DNA of 64,000 nucleotides, from contig NW_025064880.1 in assembly GCF_019112545.1 (NCBI RefSeq), positions 1,121,719 to 1,185,718 on the forward strand, read 5' to 3'. The position numbers were made by a program, and so were the translations under genes. This document shows positions 23,222 to 33,699 of this stretch, piece by piece. Origin of the DNA: Guyanagaster necrorhizus (taxonomy: Eukaryota; Basidiomycota; Agaricomycetes; Agaricales; Physalacriaceae). The first letter of the stretch is position 1, and each line of letters begins with the position of its first letter. Below the pieces are notes generated by a model that did not search any database, was not told where the DNA came from, and worked only from the letters and a program-made list of their open reading frames with translations.

Positions 23222-24063
23222 CTCATTCAGCTTCTGATAGTCCTGAACTGATTAGAGTTTCCCATCCTTCTTCTTGATGAAGAAGAAAGGCAAAGCCATA
23301 GAGGACTTTAACAGTCAGATCCTTCTACTGGAAAGATTCTCATCTAGAAACTTATTGAGCTCTTGTTGTTCCAGCTATCTAAGAGAGTATATTTTGCAGT
23401 CCAGATTAGCATTGGTGTTCAGGAGGAGTTCAATTGTGTGATTCCAGGACTTCAGTTCTAGCAACTTGTTGAAGTTCTCTTTGTCAAAGAGATCTCAGCA
23501 ATCCTGTGCCTATTTTGGCACCATTTCTTTAAATATTTTAGCCTTCTTTCTGGAATTTACTTTGGCAGTCAGATCATTGGCATGTGTATTGCCCAGATGT
23601 GGATTGTTTGATCCAGGTCAACTGTGAGAATAGTATCTTCATCTTTTATTTTCTCATTCTATCAATTCTCAGAGTTCTTATCTGGTAGCTTGAAGAGGAT
23701 CTTTCAGCAGCAGCATCATATAAAAGTGATTCATTCTGTCTTTCAATTGATCAGCAGGTTATGCTGTGTAAGCCAGTCATGACTGAGAAAGATCTCTTTG
23801 AATTCCAAGTTGATCACAGCTAGATTGATCTATTCCACATGATCTCTGATTATTAACTGGAGTTTAACAAATTCCATGATTGAGCTGGCTTGGTTTTTGG
23901 TTCTGTCAGCATTGTAAACCAGGATTGGACTGATAGTGGCTTGGGTTGGAAGATCATGCTTAGTGAGAAAAACATGATTGATTGAGCTTCTGGTGCAACT
24001 GCTGTCAATTAGGGCAGTAACAGTATGCATGGACCAATTGGTGAGAGTCTCAATCTGGGCTTT

Positions 24064-24564
24064 TGTTATGTGCATACTGCCAGCCTCTGTGTCACTTCAA
24101 CCAACTATGGATTCAATCACAGAAATCCACTGGACTCTAGCTACTCTCCATTACCTATTAATTTCATTTTTACTATTATCATTTCACATCTGTATTTCAC
24201 ACTGTAATATCTAGATCTCAAACTTGGTAGTGAATATTGACATTGAAACCCAATGGAATCTGACTTGGAATTAGCTACTATTAGTATATAAAGCCATGTA
24301 TAATTATTGTAACTACTCAGTTCAAATATCAACTTGGATAAGCCATTTACACTTCACACTCACTTCAACTTCTCCTTATCTCATCCATCAGATTCCACTC
24401 TGAAGGATACTCTAATTCATTTCTCTGATGGAACTCTGTTCTGTCCATCCAGATCCTTGGGCTCCAACTCAAGGGTGATGTTGCCAATAGCTTCATTGAC
24501 ATCCATGCACTCTACTGGTCTCTGTGTGTGCACTTAAGCCCACTCAATTGGCATATTCCTAACA
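24064..24564 (+). repeat. 5' LTR of element G (501 bp)
   Basis: Starts TGTTATGTGCATACTG and ends TATTCCTAACA. It is the inverted counterpart of 24,948-25,448 and related to 32,056-32,552 and 40,208-40,706. A TATATAAAG box-like sequence lies near 24,280. Confidence 0.88.
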
Positions 24565-24947
24565 GTATATTCAAACTCAAACTCTTGAGTCAAAAATTTT
24601 TATCATATCTATCATATTTATCCACCTCACAGAAACCAATCCTGAACAAACCCAGCCTACCCATCCAAACATGTTTTTCATGGAAGATATTCTGGCCTCT
24701 GTCTCAAAGGAACAACCAGGCCTTTTCAGATCGGCCTCCAGTGGAGAACAATCTTCTTATAAAGAAATCTATAATCACTTTAGCTTTACTGTCCACCAAT
24801 CTAATTATGATGATTCCCTTAATCCTTTTGACACCACCAGCATCTCAACCAATGGAGTCCAATAGGCCAGCCTGATGTATGGTGCCTGAACTAACCCTCC
24901 AATAGACCTCTTATCTCTGAAAAACATGCATAAAAATTCAGACAGTC
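24565..24947 (+). pseudogene. N-terminal gag relic of element G
   Basis: After a leader of about 100 bp, an ATG at 24,671 opens MFFMEDILASVSKEQPGLF. The same start occurs in E (31,950 minus) and H (about 40,100 minus). It stops at 24,863 and the homology runs on, with a further stop, to the E insertion point. The CAGTC at 24,943-24,947 is the left target duplication of E. Confidence 0.75.
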
Positions 24948-25448
24948 TGTTAGGAATGTGCTAATCAAGTGAGCTTTAGTGCACATGCAGAGACTAGTAG
25001 AGTGCATGGGTGTCAATGAAGCTATTGGCAACATCACCCTTGAGTTGGAGCCCAAGGATCTGGATGGACAGAACAGAGTCCCATCAGAGAAATGAATTAG
25101 AGTATCCTTCAGAGTGGAATCTGATGGATGAGGTAAGGAGGAGTTGAAGTGAGTGTGAAGTGTAAATGGCTTATCCAAGTTGATATTTGAACTGAGTAGT
25201 TACAATGGTTATACATGGCTTTATATACTAATAGTAGCTAATTCCAAGTCAGATTCTATTGGGTTTCAATGTCAATATTCACTACCAAGTTCAAGGTCTA
25301 AATATTACAATGTAAAATACAGATGTGAAATGATAATAGTGAAAATGGAATTAATAGGTAATGGAGAGCAGCCAGAGTCCAGTGGGTTTCCATGATTACA
25401 TTTGTGGTTGATTGAGATGACATGGAGGCTGGCAGCATACACATAATA
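24948..25448 (-). repeat. 3' LTR of element E (501 bp)
   Basis: Starts TGTTAGGAATGTGC and ends ACACATAATA. It is an inverted copy of the G LTR 384 bp to its left. Confidence 0.88.
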
Positions 25449-25575
25449 GTATCCTCCTGTTAGCATTCTTGCTCTCAAGAGCACAGATCCTGATAGCTGA
25501 TGGGTTTATATGGAAGATTGTTGGTGGCTATGAGAATTTTTTGCAACTTAGTCAGATACCACCATCACTCTAACT

Positions 25576-26360
25576 ATGTCTCCTTCCACTGTGTATTGTT
25601 GCTCATGTACTTCTGAGCCTTTGGTGAGAGAACCCATCTCTGACAGCTTTGAAGAGGCCAAGGAATTATTTCATCTGGAATGGCAGTCCATAGAGAAAGG
25701 ATATGTGGAGGCCATGGAGAGCTATTTGGAATGGCAAGGGGAGCAGGAGCAGAAGAAAAAGGTCTGGGCAGACCATATAGCCCAGGAGATGTGAAAAAGA
25801 GAGCAGAAGAAGGAAGATGGCAGATCCAGTGGAGAAGGGTCATAAATGCAAGTTCAGATCAAGGAGCATAGTGGATGGCAGTAGGACAGAGGTGGTTGCT
25901 AGTCTCAAGAAGCAGGTGAAGTTGGAAGTGGTGGGACTGGTGAAAGATGAAGAGTTGTTGGATAGTGAAAGTAAGTGTCTTGGTTTTCTTACATGGTTTG
26001 ACTTAGCTTTTGTTCTCAGAAAGCTGTGTGTGCTATTGCCAAGATGGTGCCTATTGTTATGCATGCCCAGCCACCAAAGGTGCTGGGCATGAGTGGACTT
26101 GCACACATTGCAAGATTAAGAAGATCACCTGTTCATTCAACTGAGGTGTCACTGCAAGCAAGGTGATTAGTAGCATGAAAGTCTCTGCTGGTCTCCACCA
26201 ACTTTCAAAATTGATATGCAAGTTGATGCATCATATGAATGAGTTGGTGGATAAGGTGGCAGATGTTCATAATACTGTGGCAGGTCTTCAAGATGACTAT
26301 GGTTCTGATGATATATTGTCTCCTTCAGAGCTGTTTTTGGAGTCTGAAGTGAAGGTCTGA
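25576..26360 (+). pseudogene. Antisense Cys-cluster gene carried by element E (with intron)
   Basis: This gene runs opposite to E's gag and pol, between pol and the 3' LTR. The N-terminal part is helical and charged (EWQSIEKGYVEAMESYLEWQ). A KVKLEVV-type basic block follows. After a canonical intron (GTAAGTGTC...TTCTCAG, 25,971-26,018) comes a Cys-rich module of the form SCVCYC...CYACPATK...CTHCKIKKITC, then a helical tail (LHQLSKLICKLMHHMNELVDK) ending at 26,360. The spacing recalls a fungal Zn2Cys6 cluster (CX2CX6C twice). One frame change near 25,800 and one TGA after CSFN break this copy. A homologue sits at the same place in element G. Function unknown; DNA or nucleic-acid binding is an inference. 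Confidence 0.6.
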
Positions 26361-26600
26361 AAGAAGATCCAACTGATTTTTAAAAATGAGAGGGATCAGG
26401 AGGTGGAGGATCTTCAGAAGGTGATATTGAAGAGACTGGATGAGGACATAGAGGAGTTAAAGGAGTGGAAGGAGAGTTCAGGTTCTGGTGCAGGCCTGTC
26501 AGATTCTGCTTCTTTATAAAAAATATTTGTATGAAATGTATATAGAAAAGAGTGTTGGATGTTGATAGTGGACAAAAATATAATTGCAAGATTTTTTTGA
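26361..26600. other. Spacer between antisense gene and pol end in element E
   Basis: No gene seen. A short coiled-coil-like charged stretch (26,380-26,515) may be the decayed end of the antisense protein; the rest is AT-rich. Confidence 0.4.
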
Positions 26601-29600
26601 TTTTAAAAGTGTAGAAGAGGTGATTGAATGGTGGTAATTAGTAGTTAGAATTGAAATAATAAGGTAGAGTGCTGGTAGTGTCCAGAGTAGCATTGTATTA
26701 GGAATGGAATATTTGAATGACTTTGAACAAGGGTCCTGGTTTGCCTGGGTATCAATGGTGGAAGTCTTTAATAAATTCATTAGCAGAAAACTCAGAGGCT
26801 GATAACTAAGCAAATTTTTTATTAGTACCTTCATAGCCTAGCCACTGGATCTTGTACAGCAGTGAGCAGCAGAATCAGTGGTCCAGTTTAGAGTTGAGGA
26901 TTTGGGCTATTTCAAAATGTTCTTCTCCATCAACTTCAACTGAAGGTGGCAGTGGTTGAATTCAGTAAGAGATGGTGTTTTCTTTTACAGATTCTAATTG
27001 TGACATATGAAAGACTGGGTGAATGGACTGGAGATCCAGTGAAAGCCTCAGTGTGAAGAAGTGGGAACTTGGTTGAACTATAATTTTGAAAGGGCTGAGG
27101 TATTTCTCCAAGAATTTTTTGGTTAGATGGATGGTTTTGATATGTTTGGAACTGAGATAGACCTTATCCTCTACTGTGAATGGGGGTGCCAGAATCTGAT
27201 GCTTGTCTGCTTGGGTCTTATAGCAAGCCTGAGCCTTGGAGATTTCATTTTTTAATATTTGATAGAGTTTATCAAGATCGACTGCAAAGTCTCAGGTCTG
27301 AGCAGAGGCAATATTCCTTTCAGAGTGAATGGTGATATTAGGGTGGTAGTCCTTATTGGCAAAAAACAGAAAAATTTCAGTGGATGCATTAAGGGCATTG
27401 TTGTATGCGAACTCAGCAATGGGTAAGAGGATGTCTCAGTTATCCTGTTAGTAGGAGCAGTAGATGTGGATATACTATTTCAGAGTTTGGTTTGCCTGTT
27501 CAGTTTGTCCATTGGCCTCCAGATAGTATCCAGAAGTAAGATAGAGTTCCATGTCAAGAGCTATAGCTAAAGCATGAGTAAATTAGAAAACAAATTTGGA
27601 GCTACAATCTGAGGTGATATGACTGAGTCCCCCATGTTTGGAGAACACATAGATAAGGAAAAGTTAGGCAAGCTCTACAGAGTTAATGGTGTCATGAGTG
27701 GGGATGAAGATGGCTTGCTTGCTAGCTCAGTCTATGACTACTAAGATGGTGGTAAATCTATTGGAGTCCAGTAGTTGTTCAATGAAATCCATGGAAATTA
27801 AATCCTATAGCCATTTGGGGACCAGTAGAGATTTGAGTAACCTATAGGGGCAGTGTCTAGGTGCCTTGTTGCATCCACAAACTGTGCAAGACTTAACTTA
27901 GTGTCAAACATATTCACACATCTTTAGCCAGATGTAATTCCACTGGATGAGCTCTAATGTCTGGTTTTGACTAAAATAGCCTGCCAAGATGTAGTTGTGA
28001 TTGTTCTATAGTATATGGAGATGGAGATCTCCAGACTCTGGGATATAGATGCAGCCTTCAAAGCAGAGGATGTCTGATTCATCAATGGACCACTGAGAGA
28101 GAGAGAATTCTGAAGTGATCTTAGCTTGGCAGAGGCTATCAGAGGATATAGGGTCAGAAGATGATGCCTGTTTGATATCAATGTGGAGCTTGTCAATATC
28201 CATGATGGTACTGGCTCAGAGGGTAGAGCCTTCAAGGTAGATTGCACAGAGTGATGTGAAAAATTGTTCTTGGGTGAACATTGATCAGAAATTGTGAGGA
28301 TTGACTTGAGCATATTAGCTATCTCCCTCTTTAGAGTAGATGTTCCATCATCTAGTAAGTGCATCTGGTTTTCCACCAAGTTTTTCAGGTCAGAACCAGA
28401 TTACTAGGTTGAACTGGGATAGGTATTCAGATCAGTAGACTTGTCAGCAGATTAGAATCTTAGTGGTGGTGAAGTATTCAAGATTCTTGTGGTCTGTTAC
28501 GACATTGATAGAGTCCACAGAGCCTTCAAGGTAGTGCTGCCAATGTTTAAAAGCTTTAAAAATGGCCAGGAGCTCCTTGTCATAGGTGTCATAGTTGAGT
28601 TCAGCATTATGGAGGCTCTGGAAGCAAAATGCAATTAAATGAATTTTGCCATCTTCAAGATAGATGGAGAGGATAGCTGTAATGGCATAATCAGAGGCAT
28701 CAGTTTCCACCACTATCTTTCAATCAGAAACCCAGTGAGTAAGAATAGGAGCATATATAAAGGCCTGTTTCAATTCATTGAAGACAGCCAAGCAATTGTT
28801 ATCAAATTTCCATGGAGTTCCCTTGCAGGTGAGTCATATAAGGGGAATAATGATGTCACTATATCCATGTATGAAGTGATGATAGAAGTTAGTGAAGCCA
28901 AGAAAGAATTAGATGTCCTTGACTTTTCATAGCATCAGCCAGTCAACAATGGCTTTGACTTTTTCTTCAGACATGTGAAGTCCTTTAGGTGATAGGATAT
29001 AGCCTAGGTACTCCACAGAGTCTCAGTTGAATTTGCATTTGAAACCTTTGCAGTAGAGTCTATTAGCTCTAAGCCTGCCTAGAACCTCATGAACATGTTT
29101 CTGATGATCTTTCAGGTTGTTGAAATATATGAGGATGTCATTGAGGTAGACTACTACTGATATGTCGAGCATGTCAGAGAATATATCATTCACAAATCAT
29201 TGAAATGCTGCTGGAGCATTTGTGAGGCCAAAAGACATAACATGCCATTTGAAGAAACTGTAACAGGTCCAAAAGACTGTTTTTCATTCATCCCCCTTAG
29301 CTATGTGAATGAGATGGTAGACATGCTGAAGGTCAAGCTTGGTGTAGATGCATGCAGAGCAGATGGAGTTGAGGAGATCAGAAATGAAAGGAAGAGAGTA
29401 GTGATCTTTCTTGGAGATTTTGTTTAAGCTACAGTAGTTGACACAAAGTCAGAGTTCACTGGTCTTCTTCTTAACAAATAGAACCAGAGTCCCATATGGA
29501 GAGTTGGATGGAGTAATAAACCTATTGCACAGATTATCATCAATAAACTCTTATAGGGCCTTGAGTTCAGATTCTGAGAAAGAATAAATGGGTCTAAGTA

Positions 29601-30590
29601 GTGGAGATGTTTCTTCCTCAAGGTTGATTTTGAGATTGTATGGCCTGTGTTCAGGTAGCTTTTTGGAGAGAGTATTGCTGAAGATGTCTGCAAAATTGTG
29701 GTACTCTACTGGCACTGATGAAAGATCTGCTGGTTCTGTGGATGCAGCTTTGGCTCCAATATTAGGCAAGGAAGGCTGCAGTGTGAACTGCTGAGTGCCT
29801 TCTTCTGCACTGGCTTGGACAAATGTGGCAGCAGATATGATGGAGATCTTTGAATGTGCTTTCATAGTAAAAGATTCTGAGAGAGGATAAGAATAGATGG
29901 ATTTATACAGGAATGGAGTCTGCCAGCTACCCAGAGTGGATTTGGAATGGGGTGAAGCCCCAGAAGTTGGACTGATAGAGTCTGGTGGGCATGAAAGTCT
30001 CAGAATTGAGCTGAAAGGCTTAGAGAGAGCTGGACTGTTGTCTTGTGGGCACAGAAGTCCCTGGGATGCAGTGAAGGCCATGGAATTGATTAGAGTGAGA
30101 TCCTGATAGCTTGAGTGGAAAATGATACTGTTTTCTGTCCAGTCAATCAGTGGATTATAGTGGGAGAGCCAGTTGTATCCTAGGATAAGATTATAAGATG
30201 AATCCAGAGAAGTGACATAGAAGTTGATGAGGAAGGTGTCTCCAGACAGAAAACAGATGGGGATGATTGTGATTTGAGATACATGGCTCCTGATGGAGCC
30301 ATCAAATAATTGAAGTTGCACACTAGGGATGGTTTTAATAGGGATTTCATTGGCAGCTATATACTTAGTGTCAACAAAGTAGTGGCTAGAGCCAGAATCA
30401 ATGAGAGCAAGAAAATGCAGAATGATACAAGTTGGGGAATCATCAGATTCTATAGTAGTCAGTAATTCTGCTGAGAGGGGAATATGGAAGGAGTGATTGG
30501 AAAGAGATGTTGCATTGAGGGTGATGACCTCCAGTGTGCAAATAGAGTCAATGCAACCCTGAACTCACATGGAAGGAACAGGGTTGCTTT
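26600..30590 (-). pseudogene. Pol relic of element E (PR-RT-RH-IN-chromodomain)
   Basis: From the right: a retropepsin-like region (about 30,400), a linker, then reverse transcriptase (VKKKTSELRLCVNY about 29,440; FGLTNAPAAFQ about 29,190; the catalytic box reads YLNDI near 29,150, so one Asp is lost to a G-to-A change). RNase H with ETDASDYAITAI and TDHKNLEYF follows (28,450-28,710), then an HHCC integrase (about 27,840-27,950) and a chromodomain (EVDGEEHFEIAQIL and YKIQWLGYEG, about 26,840-26,940) ending YPGKPG. Multiple stops. It belongs to a different chromovirus family from element B, as the RT and chromodomain motifs differ clearly. Confidence 0.85.
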
Positions 30591-31950
30591 CTAGTTTTCC
30601 AACTCTGTTAAGGCTGGTTCTATGAGAGCAGTGTCAACTTCAGCTGCATGACTCTTGGTGGAGGCTACTGCCTTCTGCTTGTTGCAGTCCTCAGTCTTAT
30701 GTTTGGCTCCACAGAATATACACAGGTTGTTCTGGCACTGGCAGTCTTTTTCTTTCTGAGTAAGATGGCCATCTTTGCCTAGCTTGTCAGCATAGGGCTT
30801 AGGGGTGGTAGATTTCAGTGTGGAGCTGGAGTCCAAGAAAGAAGTGTTGGACCTCTTGGATTTGGGGTTGGAGAATTTATTGTCCTGGTTTTTATAGGCA
30901 ATTTTGGTTTTCTGAGTCCAGTAGTGAGCATCAAGTTCTTGGGCAAGGAAGCACATATCACAAAGGTTGTTTGGCTTCCCATGGTGTGCCATATCATCCT
31001 TGATATGGGTGCAGAGGCCACAGTAAAAGGCATAGTAGAGAGAGTTATCTCTATACCCAATTTATGAGGTATACTGGTTGAATTAGACCATATACTTCAT
31101 GATCCAATCTCCATTATGCATCCAAAGGTGTTCTAATGCATCTTCAGCATCTCTGATGGCATCAAAGAGGCTGAAGTTGCTATAAAGCTCATCTAAGAAA
31201 GCCATGTAGGAGAATTACCAGGCTGGTGGATTCCATAGATTAGAGTTAAGAATGTCTGGTTCGATTGAGCATGGTGCCAGCCAGAAATAAAATGGCATAG
31301 TTAACCTTGTTAGCATCTGTTGCAAATGTGGTAGGTCTATCATTGAAGTTCAACTGAAGGGAGACAATGAAAGCCTTCAGTTTGCAAGGGTCAGAACCAT
31401 CAAATGGTTCTGATTTCTTGACTTTGAAACAGATAGTGGCTGGTTTAGGGTTGTTAAGGGAAGTGGAGACTTCTCATAACAGGCTCATGAATTCTAGGAA
31501 CATATCCTGCTGATTTGGATTGTTATTTCCTGTGGGGCCATCAGAGCTGCCTGAGTCATTGGGTCCTTCTAGTCCACTTGGTCTATCTGGAAAAGGGTTT
31601 GGTGGATTACCATCTGGTTCCTGTCAGATAGGAGTATGAGTAGAGATGTCTTCATTTCTGCCCTCTGACTCTGGGCTGTCTGAATTCCCATGCATGTTGC
31701 CCAGGGATAAGAGGTCTATTAGAGGGTCAGTTCAGGCATCATACATCAGGCTGGCCTGTTGGGCTCTATTGGTTGGGATGCTAGTAGCATCAAAAGAGTT
31801 AGGGGAATCATTGTAATTAGGTTGGTGGACAGTGAAGCTAGAGTGATTGTAAGTTTCCCTATAGGAAGATTATCCTCTACTGGAGACCAATCTGAAAAGG
31901 CCTGGTTGTTTCTTTGAAGCAGAGGCCAGAATGTCTTCTATGGAAAACAT
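30591..31950 (-). pseudogene. Gag relic of element E
   Basis: Starts at the ATG at 31,950 (MFSIEDILASASKKQPGLF). It carries a Ser/Asp/Asn-rich stretch, a capsid-like region with KKSEPFDGSDPCKLKAF (about 31,420) and DANKVNYAI, and a tail with a zinc knuckle of the type CIFCGAKHKTEDCNKQK (about 30,700). Several stops and frame changes. It is the particle-forming protein of the family, no longer functional here. Confidence 0.78.
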
Positions 31951-32055
31951 GTTTGAATGGATAGACTGGGTTTATTCAGAATCAGTTTCTGTAGGTTGGG
32001 TGAATGTGGTGAACATGATAAAATTTTGGACTCAAGGGTTTGAGTTTGAATATAC

Positions 32056-32552
32056 TGTTAGGAACATGCCAATCAAGTAGGCTTTAGTGCACACATAGAG
32101 ACCAGTGGAGTGCATGAGCATCAATGAAGCTATTGGCAATATCACCCTTGAGTTGGAGCCTAAGGATCTGGATGGACAGAATGGAGTTCTATTGGAGAAA
32201 TGAACTAGAGTATCCTTCAGAGTGAAATCTGATGGATGAGGTAAGAAGGAGTTGAAGTGAGTGTGAAGTGTAAATGGCTTATCCAAGTTGCTATTTGAAC
32301 TGAGTAGTTACAATAGTTATACATGACTTTATATACTAATAGTAGCTAATTCTGAGTCAGATTCCATTGGGTTCTGATGTCAATATTCACTACCAAATTC
32401 AGAGTCTAGATATTACAATGTGAAATACAGATGTGAAATGATAATAGTGAAAATGAAATTAATAGGTAATAGAAAGCAGCTGGAGTCCAATGGGTTTCTG
32501 TGATTACATTTATGGTTGGTTGAGGTGACATGGAGGCTGGTGGCATGTAACA
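32056..32552 (-). repeat. 5' LTR of element E (497 bp)
   Basis: Starts TGTTAGGAACATGCC and ends GCATGTAACA. Gag begins about 100 bp inside it on the minus strand. Confidence 0.88.
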
Positions 32553-33640
32553 TAGTCCAGACTCAGAAGGCAGAGATGAAGACACCTCTACTCATACTTC
32601 TATCTGACAGAAACCAGGTGGTAATCCACCAAACCCTTTTTCAGAAGGTCCAGATAGTCTCAATAGCTCAGGCAGCTCTGACAGCTCTACAAGAAGCAAC
32701 AATCCAAACTAGCAGGACATGTTCCTAGAATTCATAAACCTGTTATGAGGAGTCTCTGCTTTTCTCAACAACCCTAAACCAGCCACTGTTCATACCAAAG
32801 TCAAGGAACCAGAATCATTTGATATATCCAACCCTCACAAACTGAAGGTCTTTATCATCTCTCTTTAGTTGAACTTTAATGATAGACCTACCATGTTTGC
32901 AACAGATGCTAACAAGATTAACTATGCTATTTCCTTCCTGGCTGGCACCATGCTTAACTGGTTCAAACTAGACATTCTTAACCCCAATCCATAGAATCTA
33001 TCAGCCTGGCAATTCTCCTACATGGCTTTCTTAGATGAGCTTCACAGCAACTTTGGCCCCTTTGATGCCATTAGAGATGCCAAAGATGCATTAAAACACC
33101 TTCAGATGCATGATGGAGATTGGATCATGAAGTATATGGTCCAATTCAACCAGTATGCCTCACAAATTGGGTATAGAGATAACTCTCTCTGCTACACCTT
33201 TCACCATGGCCTCTGCACCCATATTAAGGATGATATAGCACACTATGGAAAGCCAAACAACCTTCATAATATGTGCTTTCTTGTCCAAGAACTTGATGCT
33301 CACTACTGGATCTAGAAGACTAAAATTGCCTGTGAAAACTGGAACAATAAATTCTCCAACCAATCCTCTAATCCCAAATCCAAAAGGTCCAACACTTTTC
33401 TCAGACTCCAGCTCCACACTGAAATCTACCACCCCTAAGCTCTATGCTAATAAGCTAGGCAAAGATGGCCATCTTACTCAAGAAAAAAAGACCACTGGCA
33501 CTAGAACAACCTGTGCATGTTCTGTGGAGCCAAACACAAGACTGAGGACTGCAACAAGCAGAAGACAGCAGCCTCCATCAAGAGTCATGCAGCTGAAGTT
33601 GACACTGCTCCTATAGAGTCAGAAAACTAGGAAGCAACCC
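32553..33640 (+). pseudogene. C-terminal gag relic of element G
   Basis: Continues the gag interrupted at 24,947. It shows the capsid-like part (AFLDELHSNFGPFDAIRDA, about 33,020) and the basic tail with a degraded knuckle (CSVEPNTRLRT, about 33,520). The protein sequence parallels element E gag throughout. TSD copy TAGTC lies at 32,553-32,557. Confidence 0.78.
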
Positions 33641-33699
33641 TGTTCCCTCTATGTGAGTTCAGGGTTGTGTTGACTCTATTTGCACACTGGAGGTCATCA

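Larger units (their letters stand above)
17199..24063 (-). pseudogene. Pol relic of element C, split by element D
   Basis: Reads right to left. From 24,063 there is protease (TALIDSSCTRSSINH, about 23,960), then the linker and reverse transcriptase start up to 23,222. After element D the frame resumes at 19,721 with more reverse transcriptase (KNYYLLSLISELIDKL), then RNase H, integrase and the pol tail near 17,530-17,810 (NDKVWLDMINLHL). Stops occur every few dozen codons. The 5' part with gag is missing because element G starts at 24,064. I found no continuation of C on the far side of G. Confidence 0.75.
24948..32552 (-). mobile_element. Element E: full-length second-family chromovirus, 7.6 kb
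   Basis: Bounded by LTRs at 24,948-25,448 (3') and 32,056-32,552 (5'). CAGTC on the left and TAGTC on the right (32,553-32,557) form a target duplication with one transition. Minus-strand order is gag (31,950-30,591), then pol (to about 26,600). Between pol and the 3' LTR lies an oppositely oriented spliced gene (25,576-26,360 plus). It interrupts gag of element G, and removing it joins the two halves of that gag. CpG is nearly absent and stops are frequent. Confidence 0.88.

Noticed and set aside
23978..24214. Plus-strand frame spanning the C/G junction
   Set aside because: It crosses an insertion boundary (element C protease antisense into the G LTR), so it cannot be an old gene.
24334..24537. 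Open frame in the LTR (MDKPFTLHTHF...), repeated at 25,178 and 32,286
   Set aside because: It recurs because the LTR is repeated; it lies inside LTR sequence and shows no domain, so it is not called a gene.
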